Of a DNA stretch of 64,000 nt, positions 19,097 through 28,366 are shown in pieces. Each line of letters begins with the position of its first letter. Within the stretch, counting starts at the first letter, position 1. Both the position numbers and the translations under genes were made by a program. The DNA is from Sphingomonas sp. LY54 (GTDB lineage Bacteria; Pseudomonadota; Alphaproteobacteria; Sphingomonadales; Sphingomonadaceae): contig NZ_CP141588.1 of the NCBI RefSeq assembly GCF_035594035.1, positions 1,633,501 through 1,697,500 on the forward strand. The letters are read 5' to 3'. The notes under the pieces were generated by a model, which saw only the letters and a program-made list of their open reading frames with translations, was not told the DNA's origin and searched no databases.

Positions 19097-20689
19097 TCAG
19101 GCCAAAGCTTCGGCGATCAGCTTGCGGCTGTTGTCGATGCCGTAGAGCGCGATGAAGCTGCCCATGCGCGGCCCTTGGCTGGTGCCGAGCAGGGTCTCGT
19201 AGAGCGCCTTGAACCAGTCGCGCAGGCTTTCGAACGGGTGGGACTTGCCGACCTCGTAGACCTCGTCCTGGATCGCCTCGGCGGTGGCGTCGGCCGGTAG
19301 AGCCGCGAGACGCGCGTCGAGGTCGCGCAACGCCGCCGCTTCGGTCGCGTCGGGCGCGCGGCGCTTCAGCGAATCCTTCACGAAGTCGCGGAAATAGGTC
19401 GCCGCGAAGCCGATCAATGCGTCCAGCTCGGGATGGGTGTCGCGCGCGACGTCGGGCGCGTAACGCTTCACGAAGGCCCAGAGCAGGTCCTTGTCGTCGG
19501 TCGATGCGACGCCGACCAGATTGAGCAATAGCGCGAAGGTCAGCGGCATCCGCGCCGGCGGCACCTTGCCGGCATGGACATGGTGGACCGGGTTGCCGAG
19601 GCGCTTGTCCCAGGGCTGGTCGGGATAGGCGGCGAGAAACTGCTGATATTCGTCGACGGCCTTCGGGATGATCCCGAACGAAAGCTGCTTGGCCTTCTTG
19701 GGCTCGCGGTAGAGGTAGAAAGCCAGGCTTTCCTCCGGCGCATAGGTCAGCCATTCGTCGAGCGTGACGCCGTTGCCCCTGGTCTTGGAGATCTTCTCGC
19801 CATTCTCGTCGAGGAAGAGCTCGTAATTGAACCCCTCCGGCGGTCGCGCGCCGAGCACGCGCGCGATCTTGGAGCTTTGCGTGACCGAGTCGATCAGGTC
19901 CTTGCCGGACATCTCGTAATCGACGCCGAGCGCGACCCAGCGCATCGCCCAGTCGACCTTCCACTGCAGCTTGGCGCCGCCGCCCAGCACCGACTGCTCG
20001 ACGCTCTCGCCGCTCTCGCCGCTGGCGGGATCGGTGTAGCGGACCATGCCGGCCTCCGCATCGACCACCTCGACCGGCACCTGCAGCACCCTGGAGTTGA
20101 TCGGGCTGATCGGGAGGATCGGCGAATAGGTCTGGCGGCGTTCCTCGCGCAAAGTCGGCAGCATGACGCCCATGATGTCGTCATATTTGCGCAGCACCTG
20201 CCGCAGCGCCTCGTCGAACCGGCCTCCATTGTAGCAGTCGGACGAAGCCATGAACTCGTAATCGAAACCGAACCGGTCGAGGAATTGCCGGAGCAGATTG
20301 TTGTTATGATCGGCGTAGCTCTTGTGACCGCAGCCGAACGGGTCCGGCACGCGCGACAGCGGCTGGTCGAGATGCTCGTGCATCATGTCCTGGTGCGGCA
20401 CGCCCGGCGGCACCTTGCGCATGCCGTCCATGTCGTCGGAGAAGGCGATCAGCCGGGTCGGCCAGTCGACCATCTCGGTCAGCGCATGGCGGACCATCAA
20501 GGTGCGCGCCACTTCCTGGAAGGTGCCGAGATGCGGCAGCCCCGACGGACCGTAGCCGGTCTCGAAGACGATCGGCTTGTCCGGGCCGTTCGGATAGCGT
20601 TTCAGCAGCTTGCGCGCTTCTTCATAGGGCCAGGCCTTGGACACCAGAGCGGCGTCGCGGAGTTCTTGCGGGACGGTGGGCGTGGACAT
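19097..20689 (-). CDS. lysS: Lysyl-tRNA synthetase, class I
   Basis: Charges tRNA-Lys with lysine. This is the class I (archaeal-type) enzyme, not the class II LysRS of most bacteria; alphaproteobacteria commonly have this form. The 530 residues show the Rossmann-fold HIGH equivalent GYGPSGLPHLGTF near residue 50, the KMSKS equivalent GEKISKTRGNG around residue 290, and an alpha-helical C-terminal anticodon-binding region. I start at ATG 20689 (MSTPTVPQEL), preceded by GAGGCGGG; the frame extends 33 codons further without support. It is divergent from the Uma2 gene. Confidence 0.96.
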   Translation of the reverse strand: MSTPTVPQELRDAALVSKAWPYEEARKLLKRYPNGPDKPIVFETGYGPSGLPHLGTFQEVARTLMVRHALTEMVDWPTRLIAFSDDMDGMRKVPPGVPHQDMMHEHLDQPLSRVPDPFGCGHKSYADHNNNLLRQFLDRFGFDYEFMASSDCYNGGRFDEALRQVLRKYDDIMGVMLPTLREERRQTYSPILPISPINSRVLQVPVEVVDAEAGMVRYTDPASGESGESVEQSVLGGGAKLQWKVDWAMRWVALGVDYEMSGKDLIDSVTQSSKIARVLGARPPEGFNYELFLDENGEKISKTRGNGVTLDEWLTYAPEESLAFYLYREPKKAKQLSFGIIPKAVDEYQQFLAAYPDQPWDKRLGNPVHHVHAGKVPPARMPLTFALLLNLVGVASTDDKDLLWAFVKRYAPDVARDTHPELDALIGFAATYFRDFVKDSLKRRAPDATEAAALRDLDARLAALPADATAEAIQDEVYEVGKSHPFESLRDWFKALYETLLGTSQGPRMGSFIALYGIDNSRKLIAEALA

Positions 20690-20741
20690 GCCCGCCTCTT
20701 CGCGACTTCGCCCGCCGCGCGCAAGGTGATATGGAAACGAT

Positions 20742-21314
20742 ATGACCGTCGTCGAGCCGATCAACGTGCCGCAGCCGGTGAAGCTCACGATCGAGCAGTT
20801 CGAACTGCTCGACCGCTCCGGCGCGTTCGACGGCTACGCCAAGACGGAGCTGATCGAGGGGGCGATCTACGCCATGCAGGGGCAGTTTCGGCCGCATTCC
20901 TTCGCCAAGAACGAACTCACCTACAGATTGCGTCGGGCGCTGGAGGAGCTTGGCTCGCGCTACCTGCCGCAATCGGAGCCTACGGTCGCCATGCCGCCGT
21001 TCAGCGCTCCTGAGCCCGACATCATTGTCACGGACGCCGCCAGAGGCAGCGGCTATACCCCTCTCGAGTCGGTCGCGCTTATCGCGGAGGTTTCCGATTC
21101 CTCCGCGGCATTCGACCTCAAGGACAAGCTCGCGCTCTACGCCAAGCATCGCGTTCCCGAGTATTGGGTGGTCGAGATTCCGGCGGTAACGCTCCATCAG
21201 TTCTGGGCGCCGTCGGAGGCGGGTTACGGCAACCACCGTTCCGTTCAGATCGGCGAGCGCGCGGAGAGCCTGACGATCCCCGGTCTTTTCGTGGAGACGG
21301 ACGGACTGGTCTGA
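20742..21314 (+). CDS. Uma2 family endonuclease-like protein (DUF820)
   Basis: A 190-residue protein of the Uma2/DUF820 group, which has a PD-(D/E)XK nuclease fold. The visible core is ELIEGAIYAM, then PEPDIIVTD, EVSDSS and KLALYAKHRVPEYWVVE, giving the Glu-Asp-Glu-x-Lys arrangement of the fold. These proteins are widespread and often occur in many copies in cyanobacteria and planctomycetes; no biochemical role is settled. Here it stands between lysS and a helicase gene, starting 52 bases from lysS in the opposite direction. Confidence 0.85.
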   Translation: MTVVEPINVPQPVKLTIEQFELLDRSGAFDGYAKTELIEGAIYAMQGQFRPHSFAKNELTYRLRRALEELGSRYLPQSEPTVAMPPFSAPEPDIIVTDAARGSGYTPLESVALIAEVSDSSAAFDLKDKLALYAKHRVPEYWVVEIPAVTLHQFWAPSEAGYGNHRSVQIGERAESLTIPGLFVETDGLV

Positions 21315-21357
21315 CTCCGGCGTTGCCGATCTGTTCCGATCGCGGCTAAGGTCCGGC

Positions 21358-24087
21358 GTGGCTACTCCGCTCCTCTATCCCGCGCTCTACGCAACCCATG
21401 GCGGCATCTGGATCGCGACTCCGGACGGCGAGACCCGCGCGCTCGGCCGCGGCGAGGCGATCGGCCGCGCCGCCGAGACGCCGCTGATCATGCTCAACGC
21501 GCCGCTGGTCGGGCAGCGGCTCGGCTACCCCGATCTCTCCGGTCTCGACCTGCTCGAACTGTTCGCCTTCGTCTTTCCGGCGCGCTTCGCGGTGCCGACG
21601 CCCAAGGGGTTCGCCCACGCGCTCGGCCTCGCCCCGCCGAGAGATGACGGCGAGGCCGCTTCCTTCCTGCTCAAGGCCGCCGCCGTCTTGCTCGATCGCA
21701 TGGCGGTCGCCGACTGGCCGGAGCGCGAGGGCGCCTGGGCTTCGGCCCAATCGCTCTATCGGCTGCGCTGGGCCTGGGCCCCGGCCGTGGCCGAGCGGCT
21801 GAAGCGCCCCGAGCGCGACGAACGCTGGCTGTTCTCGCGACTCCCCGAATGGGAGGAGAAGCCGCCGCGGCCGCAGCCCAAGGCGGTGCGCATCGCTCCC
21901 GAGGAAGCCGTCGAGCGGCTCGCCGGACTCACCGGGCGCGGCGCCGAGGCGCGCGAGGGCCAGCGCGATTATGCCGCCACCGCCGCATCCGCCTTCGCGC
22001 CGCGCAAGCTGGACGGGCAGCCCAACCTCCTCCTTGCCGAAGCGGGGACCGGCATCGGCAAGACTTTGGGCTATCTCGCCCCCGCATCCTTGTGGGCGGA
22101 GAAGGCCGACGGCGCGGTGTGGGTCTCGACCTACACCAAGGCGCTGCAGCGCCAGCTCGACCGCGAGGGCGCGCGCATCTTCCCCGACGCGCAGGAGCGC
22201 AAGCGCCGCATCGTCGTGCGCAAGGGCCGTGAGAACTATCTCTGCCTGCTCAATCTCGAGGACGCGCTGCAGGGCGGCTTTGCGGGCCGCGCCGCGATCC
22301 TCGCCCAATTGGTGGCGCGCTGGGCCGCCTACAGCAAGGACGGCGACATGGTCGGCGGCGACATGCCGGGCTGGCTGCCGACCCTGTTCCGTCGCGCCGG
22401 CGCGACCGCGCTCACCGACCGGCGCGGCGAATGCGTGTATGCCGGCTGCCCGCATTACCGGAAATGCTTCATCGAGCGCTCGACCCGCGCCAGCCAGGAC
22501 GCGGACCTCGTCATCGCCAACCACGCGCTCGTCATGGTCAACGCCGCGCGCGGCCGCGACGCCGGAAATGCGCCGACCCGGATCGTGTTCGACGAAGGCC
22601 ACCATCTGTTCGACGCCGCCGATTCGACGTTCGCGACGGCGCTGACCGGGCAGGAGACGATCGAGCTGCGCCGCTGGCTGATCGGCCCGGAAGGCAAGTC
22701 GCGCGGCCGCCGCCGCGGTCTTGCCGCGCGCCTCACCGACGTGGCGTCCTATGACGAGGCCGGCGCCGCGGCGCTCGAAGCGGCGGTGCAGGCGGCGGGG
22801 CTTTTGACTGGCGACGGCTGGCTGCAGCGCATCGCCGAAGGGATGCCGTTCGGCCCGCTCGAGAAGCTGCTCGCCGCCGTGCGCGGCACCGTTTACGCCC
22901 GCGCCTCGGCGCAGGACGCCGGCTACGGCCTCGAAACCGAGATGGCCGAGCTCGACGGCGCGATCGTCGAGGCGGCCGCGCCCGCGGTCGAGGCGATGGA
23001 GGCGCTGCTGCGTCCGCTGGTCGCGCTCGGCAAAAGGCTCGAGGCGGTGCTGGAGGACGCACCCGACTGGCTCGACGCCCAGGCCCGCGCGCGGATCGAA
23101 GGCGCGATCGGCGGCCTCACCTGGCGCGTCCAGTCGCTCAACGCCTGGATCGCGCTCGGCGCGCGCATCGGCGGCCCGGCCGATCCCGATTTCGTCGACT
23201 GGCTCGCGGTCGAGCGGGTCGACGGGCGCGAATTCGATATCGGCCTCCACCGCCGCTGGCTCGATCCCACCCGCCCGCTCGCCGACGCCGTCCTGAAGCC
23301 CGCCCATGGCGTGGTCGTCACTTCGGCGACTTTGCGGAATTCGGAAGGCTGGGACGCCGCCGACGCCCGCACCGGCGCCGTCCACCTCGATCATGCGGTG
23401 GAGCATTTCAGCGCAGAGAGCCCGTTCGATTACGCCGCCAACAGCGAGGTGCTGATCGTCACCGACCTGAAGCGCGGCGACGTCGCCCAGCTGGCCGGCG
23501 CCTATGCGCGGCTGATCGAGGCGGCGGAGGGCGGGACGCTCGGCCTGTTCACGGCGATACAGCGGCTGAAGGCGGTCCATGCCCGCATCGCCGACCGCCT
23601 TGCCCGCGCCGGCCTGCCGCTCTTCGCCCAGCATGTCGATCCGATCGACACTGGCACCCTCGTCGACATCTTCCGCGACGATCCCCGCGCCTCCTTGCTC
23701 GGCACCGACGCGCTCAGGGACGGCGTCGACGTGCCCGGCCATTCTCTGCGCCTGGTGGTGATGGAGGGCGTGCCCTGGCCGCGCCCGACCGTGCTGCATG
23801 CCGCCCGCCGCGCGGTCGGCGGTGGATCGGCCTATGACGACCGCGTCGTCCGCGCCCGGCTCGCCCAGGCGTTCGGCCGCTTGATCCGGCGCAGCGAGGA
23901 CAAGGGCGTGTTCGTCCTGCTTTCCGCGGCGACGCCGTCGCGGCTGCTCACCGCCTTCCCGCCCGGAGTCGCGATCCGGCGCGTCGGGCTGGCCGAAGCG
24001 ATCGAGCGGGTGCGCTCGGGCCTTTCAACGGCTCCCGCTTTGGGGCATCAGGCGGCAGAAGAGGAAGCCCGCGAAGGGACGCAATGA
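21358..24087 (+). CDS. ATP-dependent DNA helicase, DinG/XPD-like with Fe-S cluster
   Basis: A superfamily 2 helicase of 909 residues acting 5' to 3' on DNA. Walker A is EAGTGIGKT near residue 230 and the Walker B box is DEGHHLFD near residue 411. Between them lie four cysteines, in ENYLC and GECVYAGCPHYRKC, spaced as in XPD/DinG for a 4Fe-4S cluster. The C-terminal motor lobe carries GTDALRDGVDVPG and the final QAFGRLIRRSED. The first 200 residues form an alphaproteobacterial N-terminal extension. It starts at GTG 21358 and overlaps the following phosphatase gene by four bases. Confidence 0.92.
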   Translation: MATPLLYPALYATHGGIWIATPDGETRALGRGEAIGRAAETPLIMLNAPLVGQRLGYPDLSGLDLLELFAFVFPARFAVPTPKGFAHALGLAPPRDDGEAASFLLKAAAVLLDRMAVADWPEREGAWASAQSLYRLRWAWAPAVAERLKRPERDERWLFSRLPEWEEKPPRPQPKAVRIAPEEAVERLAGLTGRGAEAREGQRDYAATAASAFAPRKLDGQPNLLLAEAGTGIGKTLGYLAPASLWAEKADGAVWVSTYTKALQRQLDREGARIFPDAQERKRRIVVRKGRENYLCLLNLEDALQGGFAGRAAILAQLVARWAAYSKDGDMVGGDMPGWLPTLFRRAGATALTDRRGECVYAGCPHYRKCFIERSTRASQDADLVIANHALVMVNAARGRDAGNAPTRIVFDEGHHLFDAADSTFATALTGQETIELRRWLIGPEGKSRGRRRGLAARLTDVASYDEAGAAALEAAVQAAGLLTGDGWLQRIAEGMPFGPLEKLLAAVRGTVYARASAQDAGYGLETEMAELDGAIVEAAAPAVEAMEALLRPLVALGKRLEAVLEDAPDWLDAQARARIEGAIGGLTWRVQSLNAWIALGARIGGPADPDFVDWLAVERVDGREFDIGLHRRWLDPTRPLADAVLKPAHGVVVTSATLRNSEGWDAADARTGAVHLDHAVEHFSAESPFDYAANSEVLIVTDLKRGDVAQLAGAYARLIEAAEGGTLGLFTAIQRLKAVHARIADRLARAGLPLFAQHVDPIDTGTLVDIFRDDPRASLLGTDALRDGVDVPGHSLRLVVMEGVPWPRPTVLHAARRAVGGGSAYDDRVVRARLAQAFGRLIRRSEDKGVFVLLSAATPSRLLTAFPPGVAIRRVGLAEAIERVRSGLSTAPALGHQAAEEEAREGTQ

Positions 24088-24629
24088 AGACGCTGACGCT
24101 GCTGCGCCACGCCAAGTCGAGCTGGCACGATGATGTTCCCCGCGACTTCGACCGACCGCTCAACAAGCGCGGCCGCAAGGCTGCGCGGACGATCGGCCGC
24201 GAGATGAAGGCCCAGGGCCTGGCGTTCGACGCGATCGTCGCCTCGCCCGCCGTGCGCGTGATCGAGACGCTGGACGACGTGTCCGATGGCTATGGGCAGA
24301 AGATCGCGCCCGATTACGACCAGCGGGTCTATCTCGCCTCCACGGGCACCCTGCTCGACGTGATCCACGAGGTGGACGACAGCGCCGAGCGGCTGCTCAT
24401 CGTCGGCCACAATCCCGGCCTCGAGCAGCTCGCCCTGCTGCTCACCGGCGCCGGCGACGACCGCCTGCGCGCGGAGATCCTGATCAAATATCCGACCGCG
24501 ACCCTGGCCGAGATCAGCCTGCCGGTCGAACATTGGTGGGACGTCGCCGAAGGCATCGGCCGGGTCGCGCGCTTCATCCGCCCGCGCGACCTCGATCCCG
24601 ATCTCGGCCCGGACGAAGACACGCATTGA
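24084..24629 (+). CDS. Histidine phosphatase family protein (SixA-like)
   Basis: A 181-residue phosphohistidine phosphatase-like protein. The catalytic LRHAKSSW at the N-terminus provides the RHG-type histidine (here RHA), followed by RPLNKRGRKAA, VASPAVRVIET and the second histidine in LLIVGHNPGLEQL. SixA in E. coli dephosphorylates a histidine in the phosphotransfer protein; targets here are unknown. The ATG overlaps the helicase stop (ATGA), suggesting co-expression. Confidence 0.9.
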   Translation: MKTLTLLRHAKSSWHDDVPRDFDRPLNKRGRKAARTIGREMKAQGLAFDAIVASPAVRVIETLDDVSDGYGQKIAPDYDQRVYLASTGTLLDVIHEVDDSAERLLIVGHNPGLEQLALLLTGAGDDRLRAEILIKYPTATLAEISLPVEHWWDVAEGIGRVARFIRPRDLDPDLGPDEDTH

Positions 24630-24641
24630 GGCCAGGGCCGC

Positions 24642-25007
24642 TCAGCCTTCGAGCGCGTCCTTGAGGCTCTTGCGCAGCGCGCGCAGTTCGTCGGCCGGAA
24701 AGGCCCGGCCAGTAGGAGCAGCTGGGGCGAGAGCGGCGGCCGTAGCCGGCTCGCCGTCGCCAGCGGCGAGCAATTGCTGGACGCCGCGGATCGTATAGCC
24801 GTCGCGGTTCAGCAGGCTGTGGATGCGGTGGGCCAAAGCGACGTCGCCCGGGCGATAATAACGCCGATTGCCGGCGCGCTGCAGCGGCTTGAGCTGCGGG
24901 AAGCGCGTTTCCCAATAGCGCAGGATGTGCTGCGGAACCCCGAGTTCGTCCGCCAGCTCGCCGATCGTGCGGAAGGCCTGCTCGCTCTTGCGGGGCGCGT
25001 CCGCCAC
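24642..25007 (-). CDS. MerR family transcriptional regulator
   Basis: A 121-residue DNA-binding protein with a winged helix-turn-helix at residues 12-80: [22 protein letters not shown], then [19 protein letters not shown]. It has no metal-binding cysteines and only a short Ala/Pro-rich effector tail, typical of the small MerR proteins encoded next to ihfA in alphaproteobacteria. It begins with GTG at 25007, five bases after the ihfA stop, and is presumably part of that transcript. Confidence 0.93.
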   Translation of the reverse strand: MADAPRKSEQAFRTIGELADELGVPQHILRYWETRFPQLKPLQRAGNRRYYRPGDVALAHRIHSLLNRDGYTIRGVQQLLAAGDGEPATAAALAPAAPTGRAFPADELRALRKSLKDALEG

Positions 25008-25011
25008 CGCC

Positions 25012-25335
25012 TCAGTCGCCGTCTACGATCCGCTCGCGCATGATCTGACTGGCACGGAAGGTCAGTACGCGGCGGGGCGCGATCGGGACTTCGACGCCGG
25101 TCTTCGGGTTGCGCCCGACGCGCTCGCCCTTGTCGCGGAGGATGAAGCTGCCGAAGCCGGAGATCTTGACGTTCTCGCCCTGCGACAGGGCATGGCACAT
25201 ATGATGGAGGATGCGTTCGACGATGCCGGCCGAATCGGCGCGCGAGAGACCGATTTCCTGATGGACAACGTCCGCTAGGTCGGCCCGCGTCAACGTTCCG
25301 GCTTGCGGCTTCCGGATCGTACCTGCGTCCGCCAT
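25012..25335 (-). CDS. ihfA: Integration host factor subunit alpha
   Basis: Half of the heterodimeric DNA-bending protein IHF. The 107 residues show the HU/IHF fold: [21 protein letters not shown], the [12 protein letters not shown] turn, [14 protein letters not shown] in the DNA-clamping arm with the intercalating proline, and [17 protein letters not shown] 25335 is preceded by GGGAGGGGA with good spacing; ATG 25340 is out of frame. It follows fabH and plsX as in many proteobacteria, and it has its own promoter-like sequence upstream. Confidence 0.96.
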   Translation of the reverse strand: MADAGTIRKPQAGTLTRADLADVVHQEIGLSRADSAGIVERILHHMCHALSQGENVKISGFGSFILRDKGERVGRNPKTGVEVPIAPRRVLTFRASQIMRERIVDGD

Positions 25336-25364
25336 GGCATTCCCCTCCCAGGAATAAGTTGAAA

Positions 25365-25393
25365 ACAATAATATAGCTTAGGGTCGGGCGCAA
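25365..25393 (-). promoter_or_regulatory. Putative promoter of ihfA-merR
   Basis: On the minus strand, -35 TTGCGC (25388-25393) and -10 TATTGT (25365-25370) are spaced by 17 bases in the only AT-rich block of the region. The overlapping TATATT is an alternative -10. Confidence 0.45.
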
Positions 25394-25505
25394 TCAGCAT
25401 TGCGGCGGGCGGCCGTCAATAGCGGTAAACCGCATGTCGATGCCCCCCGACCTCTGCTGGCCGCATCCGACTCGCAGCGCAGAAGATCGTTTCGCAATCG
25501 AATCG

Positions 25506-26468
25506 TCAATAGCGGATTACGGCAGCACCCCAAGTAAAGCCGCCGCCCATAGCCTCGAGGACGAGGAGGTCGTCCTTCTTGATGCGCCCGTCGCGGACGG
25601 CGGTATCCAGCGCCAGCGGCACCGAAGCGGCCGAAGTGTTGGCATGCTGGTCGACCGTCACGACCACTTTCTCGGGCGGAAGGCCGAGCTTCTTGGCGGT
25701 GGCGTCGAGGATGCGCTTGTTGGCCTGGTGCGGCACGACCCAGTCGACCTCTTCGGGCGTGTGGCCGGCGGCCTCCAGCGTTTCCTTGAGTACGTCGGCG
25801 AGGTTTACCACCGCGTGGCGGAACACTTCCTTGCCCTTCATGCGCAGCTTGCCGACCGTCCCCGTGGTCGAGACGCCGCCGTCGACGAACAGCAGGTCGT
25901 TGTGACGGCCGTCGGCGTGCAGGCGGGTGGCGAGGATGCCGCGATCCCCGGTCTCCTCGGCCTTCAGGACGAGCGCGCCGGCGCCGTCGCCGAACAGGAC
26001 GCAGGTCGTGCGGTCTTCCCAGTCGAGGATGCGGCTGAACGTCTCGGACCCGATCACGAGCGCGTAATCGGCCATGCCGCCCTTGATCATGTTGTCGGCG
26101 ACCGACAGCGCGTAGAGGAAGCCGGTGCAGACGGCCGCGACGTCGAAGGCGATACAGTCGTTGATGCCGAGCGCGGTCTGGACGCGGGTGGCGCTGGCCG
26201 GGAAGGTCTGGTCGGGCGTGGCCGTTGCGAGCACGATCAGGCCGATCTGGCCGGCCTCGATCCCGGCGGCGTCGAGGGCCTTGCGGGCGGCTTCGGTCGC
26301 CAGCGTCGCGGTCGTCTCGCCGTCGGCGGCGATGTGGCGGGCCTGGATGCCGGTCCGCTCGACGATCCATTCGTGGGTGGTGTCGACGCGCTCGGCGAGC
26401 TCGGCATTGGTCACGCGGCGCCGCGGCAGCGCGGAACCGGTGCCGATGATGATCGAACGGCGGCTCAT
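25506..26468 (-). CDS. fabH: 3-oxoacyl-[acyl-carrier-protein] synthase III
   Basis: Condenses acetyl-CoA with malonyl-ACP to begin fatty-acid synthesis. The 320-residue thiolase-fold protein has the full catalytic triad: Cys114 in [14 protein letters not shown], His in [11 protein letters not shown], and Asn in [15 protein letters not shown]. The C-terminus is the expected [15 protein letters not shown]. Its ATG overlaps the plsX stop (ATGA). The order rpmF-plsX-fabH-ihfA is conserved widely in proteobacteria. Confidence 0.98.
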   Translation of the reverse strand: MSRRSIIIGTGSALPRRRVTNAELAERVDTTHEWIVERTGIQARHIAADGETTATLATEAARKALDAAGIEAGQIGLIVLATATPDQTFPASATRVQTALGINDCIAFDVAAVCTGFLYALSVADNMIKGGMADYALVIGSETFSRILDWEDRTTCVLFGDGAGALVLKAEETGDRGILATRLHADGRHNDLLFVDGGVSTTGTVGKLRMKGKEVFRHAVVNLADVLKETLEAAGHTPEEVDWVVPHQANKRILDATAKKLGLPPEKVVVTVDQHANTSAASVPLALDTAVRDGRIKKDDLLVLEAMGGGFTWGAAVIRY

Positions 26469-27514
26469 TTCGCTGCCTCGCGCGCGGCGCGGTGCTGGGC
26501 GATGTTGTCGAGATCCTCGATAATCTTGCGGGTCAGGTCCTCGCGGACCATGCGGGCGGCGACGCGGATCGCGTTGGCAATGCCCTTTTCGTCGGCGCCG
26601 CCATGGCTCTTCACGACCAGACCGTTGAGGCCGAGGAAGACCGCGCCATTGTGGTTATTGGGGTCGAGATGGACCTTGAGCATGTGGAGCGCCGGTTTGG
26701 AGAGCATGAAGCCCGCTTTCGAGCGCAGGCTGCTGGTGAACGCGCGGCGCAGCAGGTCGGTGACGAAGCGGGCGGTGCCCTCCGCCGTCTTGAGCGCGAT
26801 ATTTCCCGAGAAGCCGTCGGTCACGACGACGTCGACATCGCCGCGGGACAATTTGTCGCCTTCGGTGAAGCCGTCGAAGCGCATGCGCAGGTAATCGGCC
26901 TCGCGCAGGGCGGCCGCAGCCTCCTTGAGCTGCTCGGTGCCCTTCAGTTCCTCGGTGCCGATGTTGAGCAGGCGCACGCGCGGCTTCTCGATATCGAGGA
27001 CGACGCGCGAATAAGCGGCGCCCATCACCGCGAACTGGATCAGATTCTGGGTGTCGCACTCGGTGTTCGCGCCGAGATCGAGCATGACGAGATCGTTCTC
27101 GCCAAGCGAGGGCAGCAAGGCCGCCAGCGCCGGGCGGTCGATGCCCTTCATCGTGCGCAGCGCCACCTTGGCCATCGCCATCATCGCGCCGGTATTGCCG
27201 GCCGACAAGGCGGCGTTGGCGTCGCCGCTCTTGACGGCGTTGATCGCGCGGCCGAGCGAGCTGGTCTTGGCGCGGCGCAGCGCCAGGCTCGGCTTCTCTT
27301 CGGAGCCGATCACGTCGTCGCAATGGACGATCTCGACCGCCGGAGCGAGCTGCGGATGCTTGCCGAGCTCGGCGCGAATCAGCGGCTCGTCACCGAAGAC
27401 GAGGAATTGGAGATCGGCACGGCGACGAAAGGCACGCGCGGCTCCGGCCAACATGACGGCCGGGCCGGTATCGCCACCCATCGCGTCGATTGCGATCCGT
27501 GGCGTGCTGCCCAA
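26465..27514 (-). CDS. plsX: Phosphate acyltransferase PlsX
   Basis: Makes acyl-phosphate from acyl-ACP for phospholipid synthesis. The 349 residues begin with the family motif [12 protein letters not shown] and contain [34 protein letters not shown] and [16 protein letters not shown]. The start codon is TTG at 27514, supported by GGGAGCGAG just upstream; no ATG or GTG fits. It lies 20 bases after rpmF and overlaps fabH, so the three form one transcript. Confidence 0.97.
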   Translation of the reverse strand: MGSTPRIAIDAMGGDTGPAVMLAGAARAFRRRADLQFLVFGDEPLIRAELGKHPQLAPAVEIVHCDDVIGSEEKPSLALRRAKTSSLGRAINAVKSGDANAALSAGNTGAMMAMAKVALRTMKGIDRPALAALLPSLGENDLVMLDLGANTECDTQNLIQFAVMGAAYSRVVLDIEKPRVRLLNIGTEELKGTEQLKEAAAALREADYLRMRFDGFTEGDKLSRGDVDVVVTDGFSGNIALKTAEGTARFVTDLLRRAFTSSLRSKAGFMLSKPALHMLKVHLDPNNHNGAVFLGLNGLVVKSHGGADEKGIANAIRVAARMVREDLTRKIIEDLDNIAQHRAAREAAK

Positions 27515-27534
27515 CGTCTCGCTCCCGGAATGTG

Positions 27535-27714
27535 TTAGGCTTCGACCGGCAGGACTTCGCGGCCGTTATAGTGACCGCAGCCGCTGCACAGATTGTGCGG
27601 AAGGCGCAGTTCGCCACAATTCGGGCATTCCTGATAGTTCACCGGGGTCAGCGCGTCGTGGCTGCGGCGCATGTTGCGCTTCGAGGGCGAAGTTTTTCTC
27701 TTAGGGACGGCCAT
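27535..27714 (-). CDS. rpmF: 50S ribosomal protein L32
   Basis: A 59-residue large-subunit protein starting [20 protein letters not shown]. It is the zinc-ribbon form: CPNCGE and [11 protein letters not shown] provide four cysteines. I use ATG 27714 by homology; the frame is open for 17 more codons upstream. It heads the rpmF-plsX-fabH cluster. Confidence 0.97.
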   Translation of the reverse strand: MAVPKRKTSPSKRNMRRSHDALTPVNYQECPNCGELRLPHNLCSGCGHYNGREVLPVEA

Positions 27715-27895
27715 CCTGGCACCTATTCCAATCGATAGTCTAAGGGTCGCGAACTGCGGCGCCAATCGGTCAACGACCGCATTGGCCGCGGGCCATGGCG
27801 GCCGGGTGCTCGCTCTGAGCGTTGCCGCCTATAGCGAATTTCCCCGCTGTTGCAAGCACCGCCTGCCCGTGTCAGCTGGGGAGGGGAACAGGGAG
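27715..27895. promoter_or_regulatory. Divergent promoter region between rpmF and the MAPEG gene
   Basis: A 181-base gap that must carry both promoters. I see no strong consensus element; only the ribosome-binding region AGGGGAACAGGGAG before the MAPEG start is clear. Confidence 0.35.
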
Positions 27896-28366
27896 ATGCA
27901 AGTCATGGTCACGTTGCCGATCACGCTCACCATCGCCGGGGCCGCCGCCCTGCTGAACGTCTGGCTCGGCTTCCGCGTGAGCCTGCTGCGGAGGCGCCAC
28001 AAGGTCTCGATCGGCGACGGCGGCGACACGGCGATCGCCACCCGCATGCGCGCGCACGCGAACTTCGTCGAATATACGCCCTTCTTCCTGATCCTGCTGG
28101 GTCTGGTCGAATATGCCCGCGGCACCCACACCTGGCTCTGGATCGTCGCGATTCTCTATATTCTGGCGCGGCTCGCGCATCCGTTCGGGCTCGATCGTGG
28201 CGGCACCAACCTGCTCCGAATCGTCGGCATTTCGGTCACCTGGCTGGTGCTGATCGGGCTCGCCGCCTATGCGCTCGCCATTCCCTATCTGGATCGCGGA
28301 CGGCCGGCGCCGGTGACATATGCCGGCGTGGCGACATCCTCGTCGGGCGGCACGAAGCTGAGCTGA
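27896..28366 (+). CDS. MAPEG family protein
   Basis: A 156-residue membrane protein with four predicted helices of the MAPEG superfamily (glutathione-dependent transferases and relatives). The diagnostic region is RVSLLRRRHKVSIGDGG with RMRAHANFVEYTPFFLILLGLVEY, in which the Arg and the AHxNxxE motif form the glutathione site in characterised members. The last helices are WLWIVAILYILARLAHPFG and a C-terminal pair. Start may be ATG 27896 or 27905. Its last 82 bases overlap the 3' end of the convergent transporter gene. Confidence 0.9.
   Translation: MQVMVTLPITLTIAGAAALLNVWLGFRVSLLRRRHKVSIGDGGDTAIATRMRAHANFVEYTPFFLILLGLVEYARGTHTWLWIVAILYILARLAHPFGLDRGGTNLLRIVGISVTWLVLIGLAAYALAIPYLDRGRPAPVTYAGVATSSSGGTKLS

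Noticed and set aside
21346..23799. An 817-codon minus-strand frame
   Set aside because: It is antisense to the helicase gene with its complete motifs; composition and lack of any ribosome-binding site mark it as a shadow.
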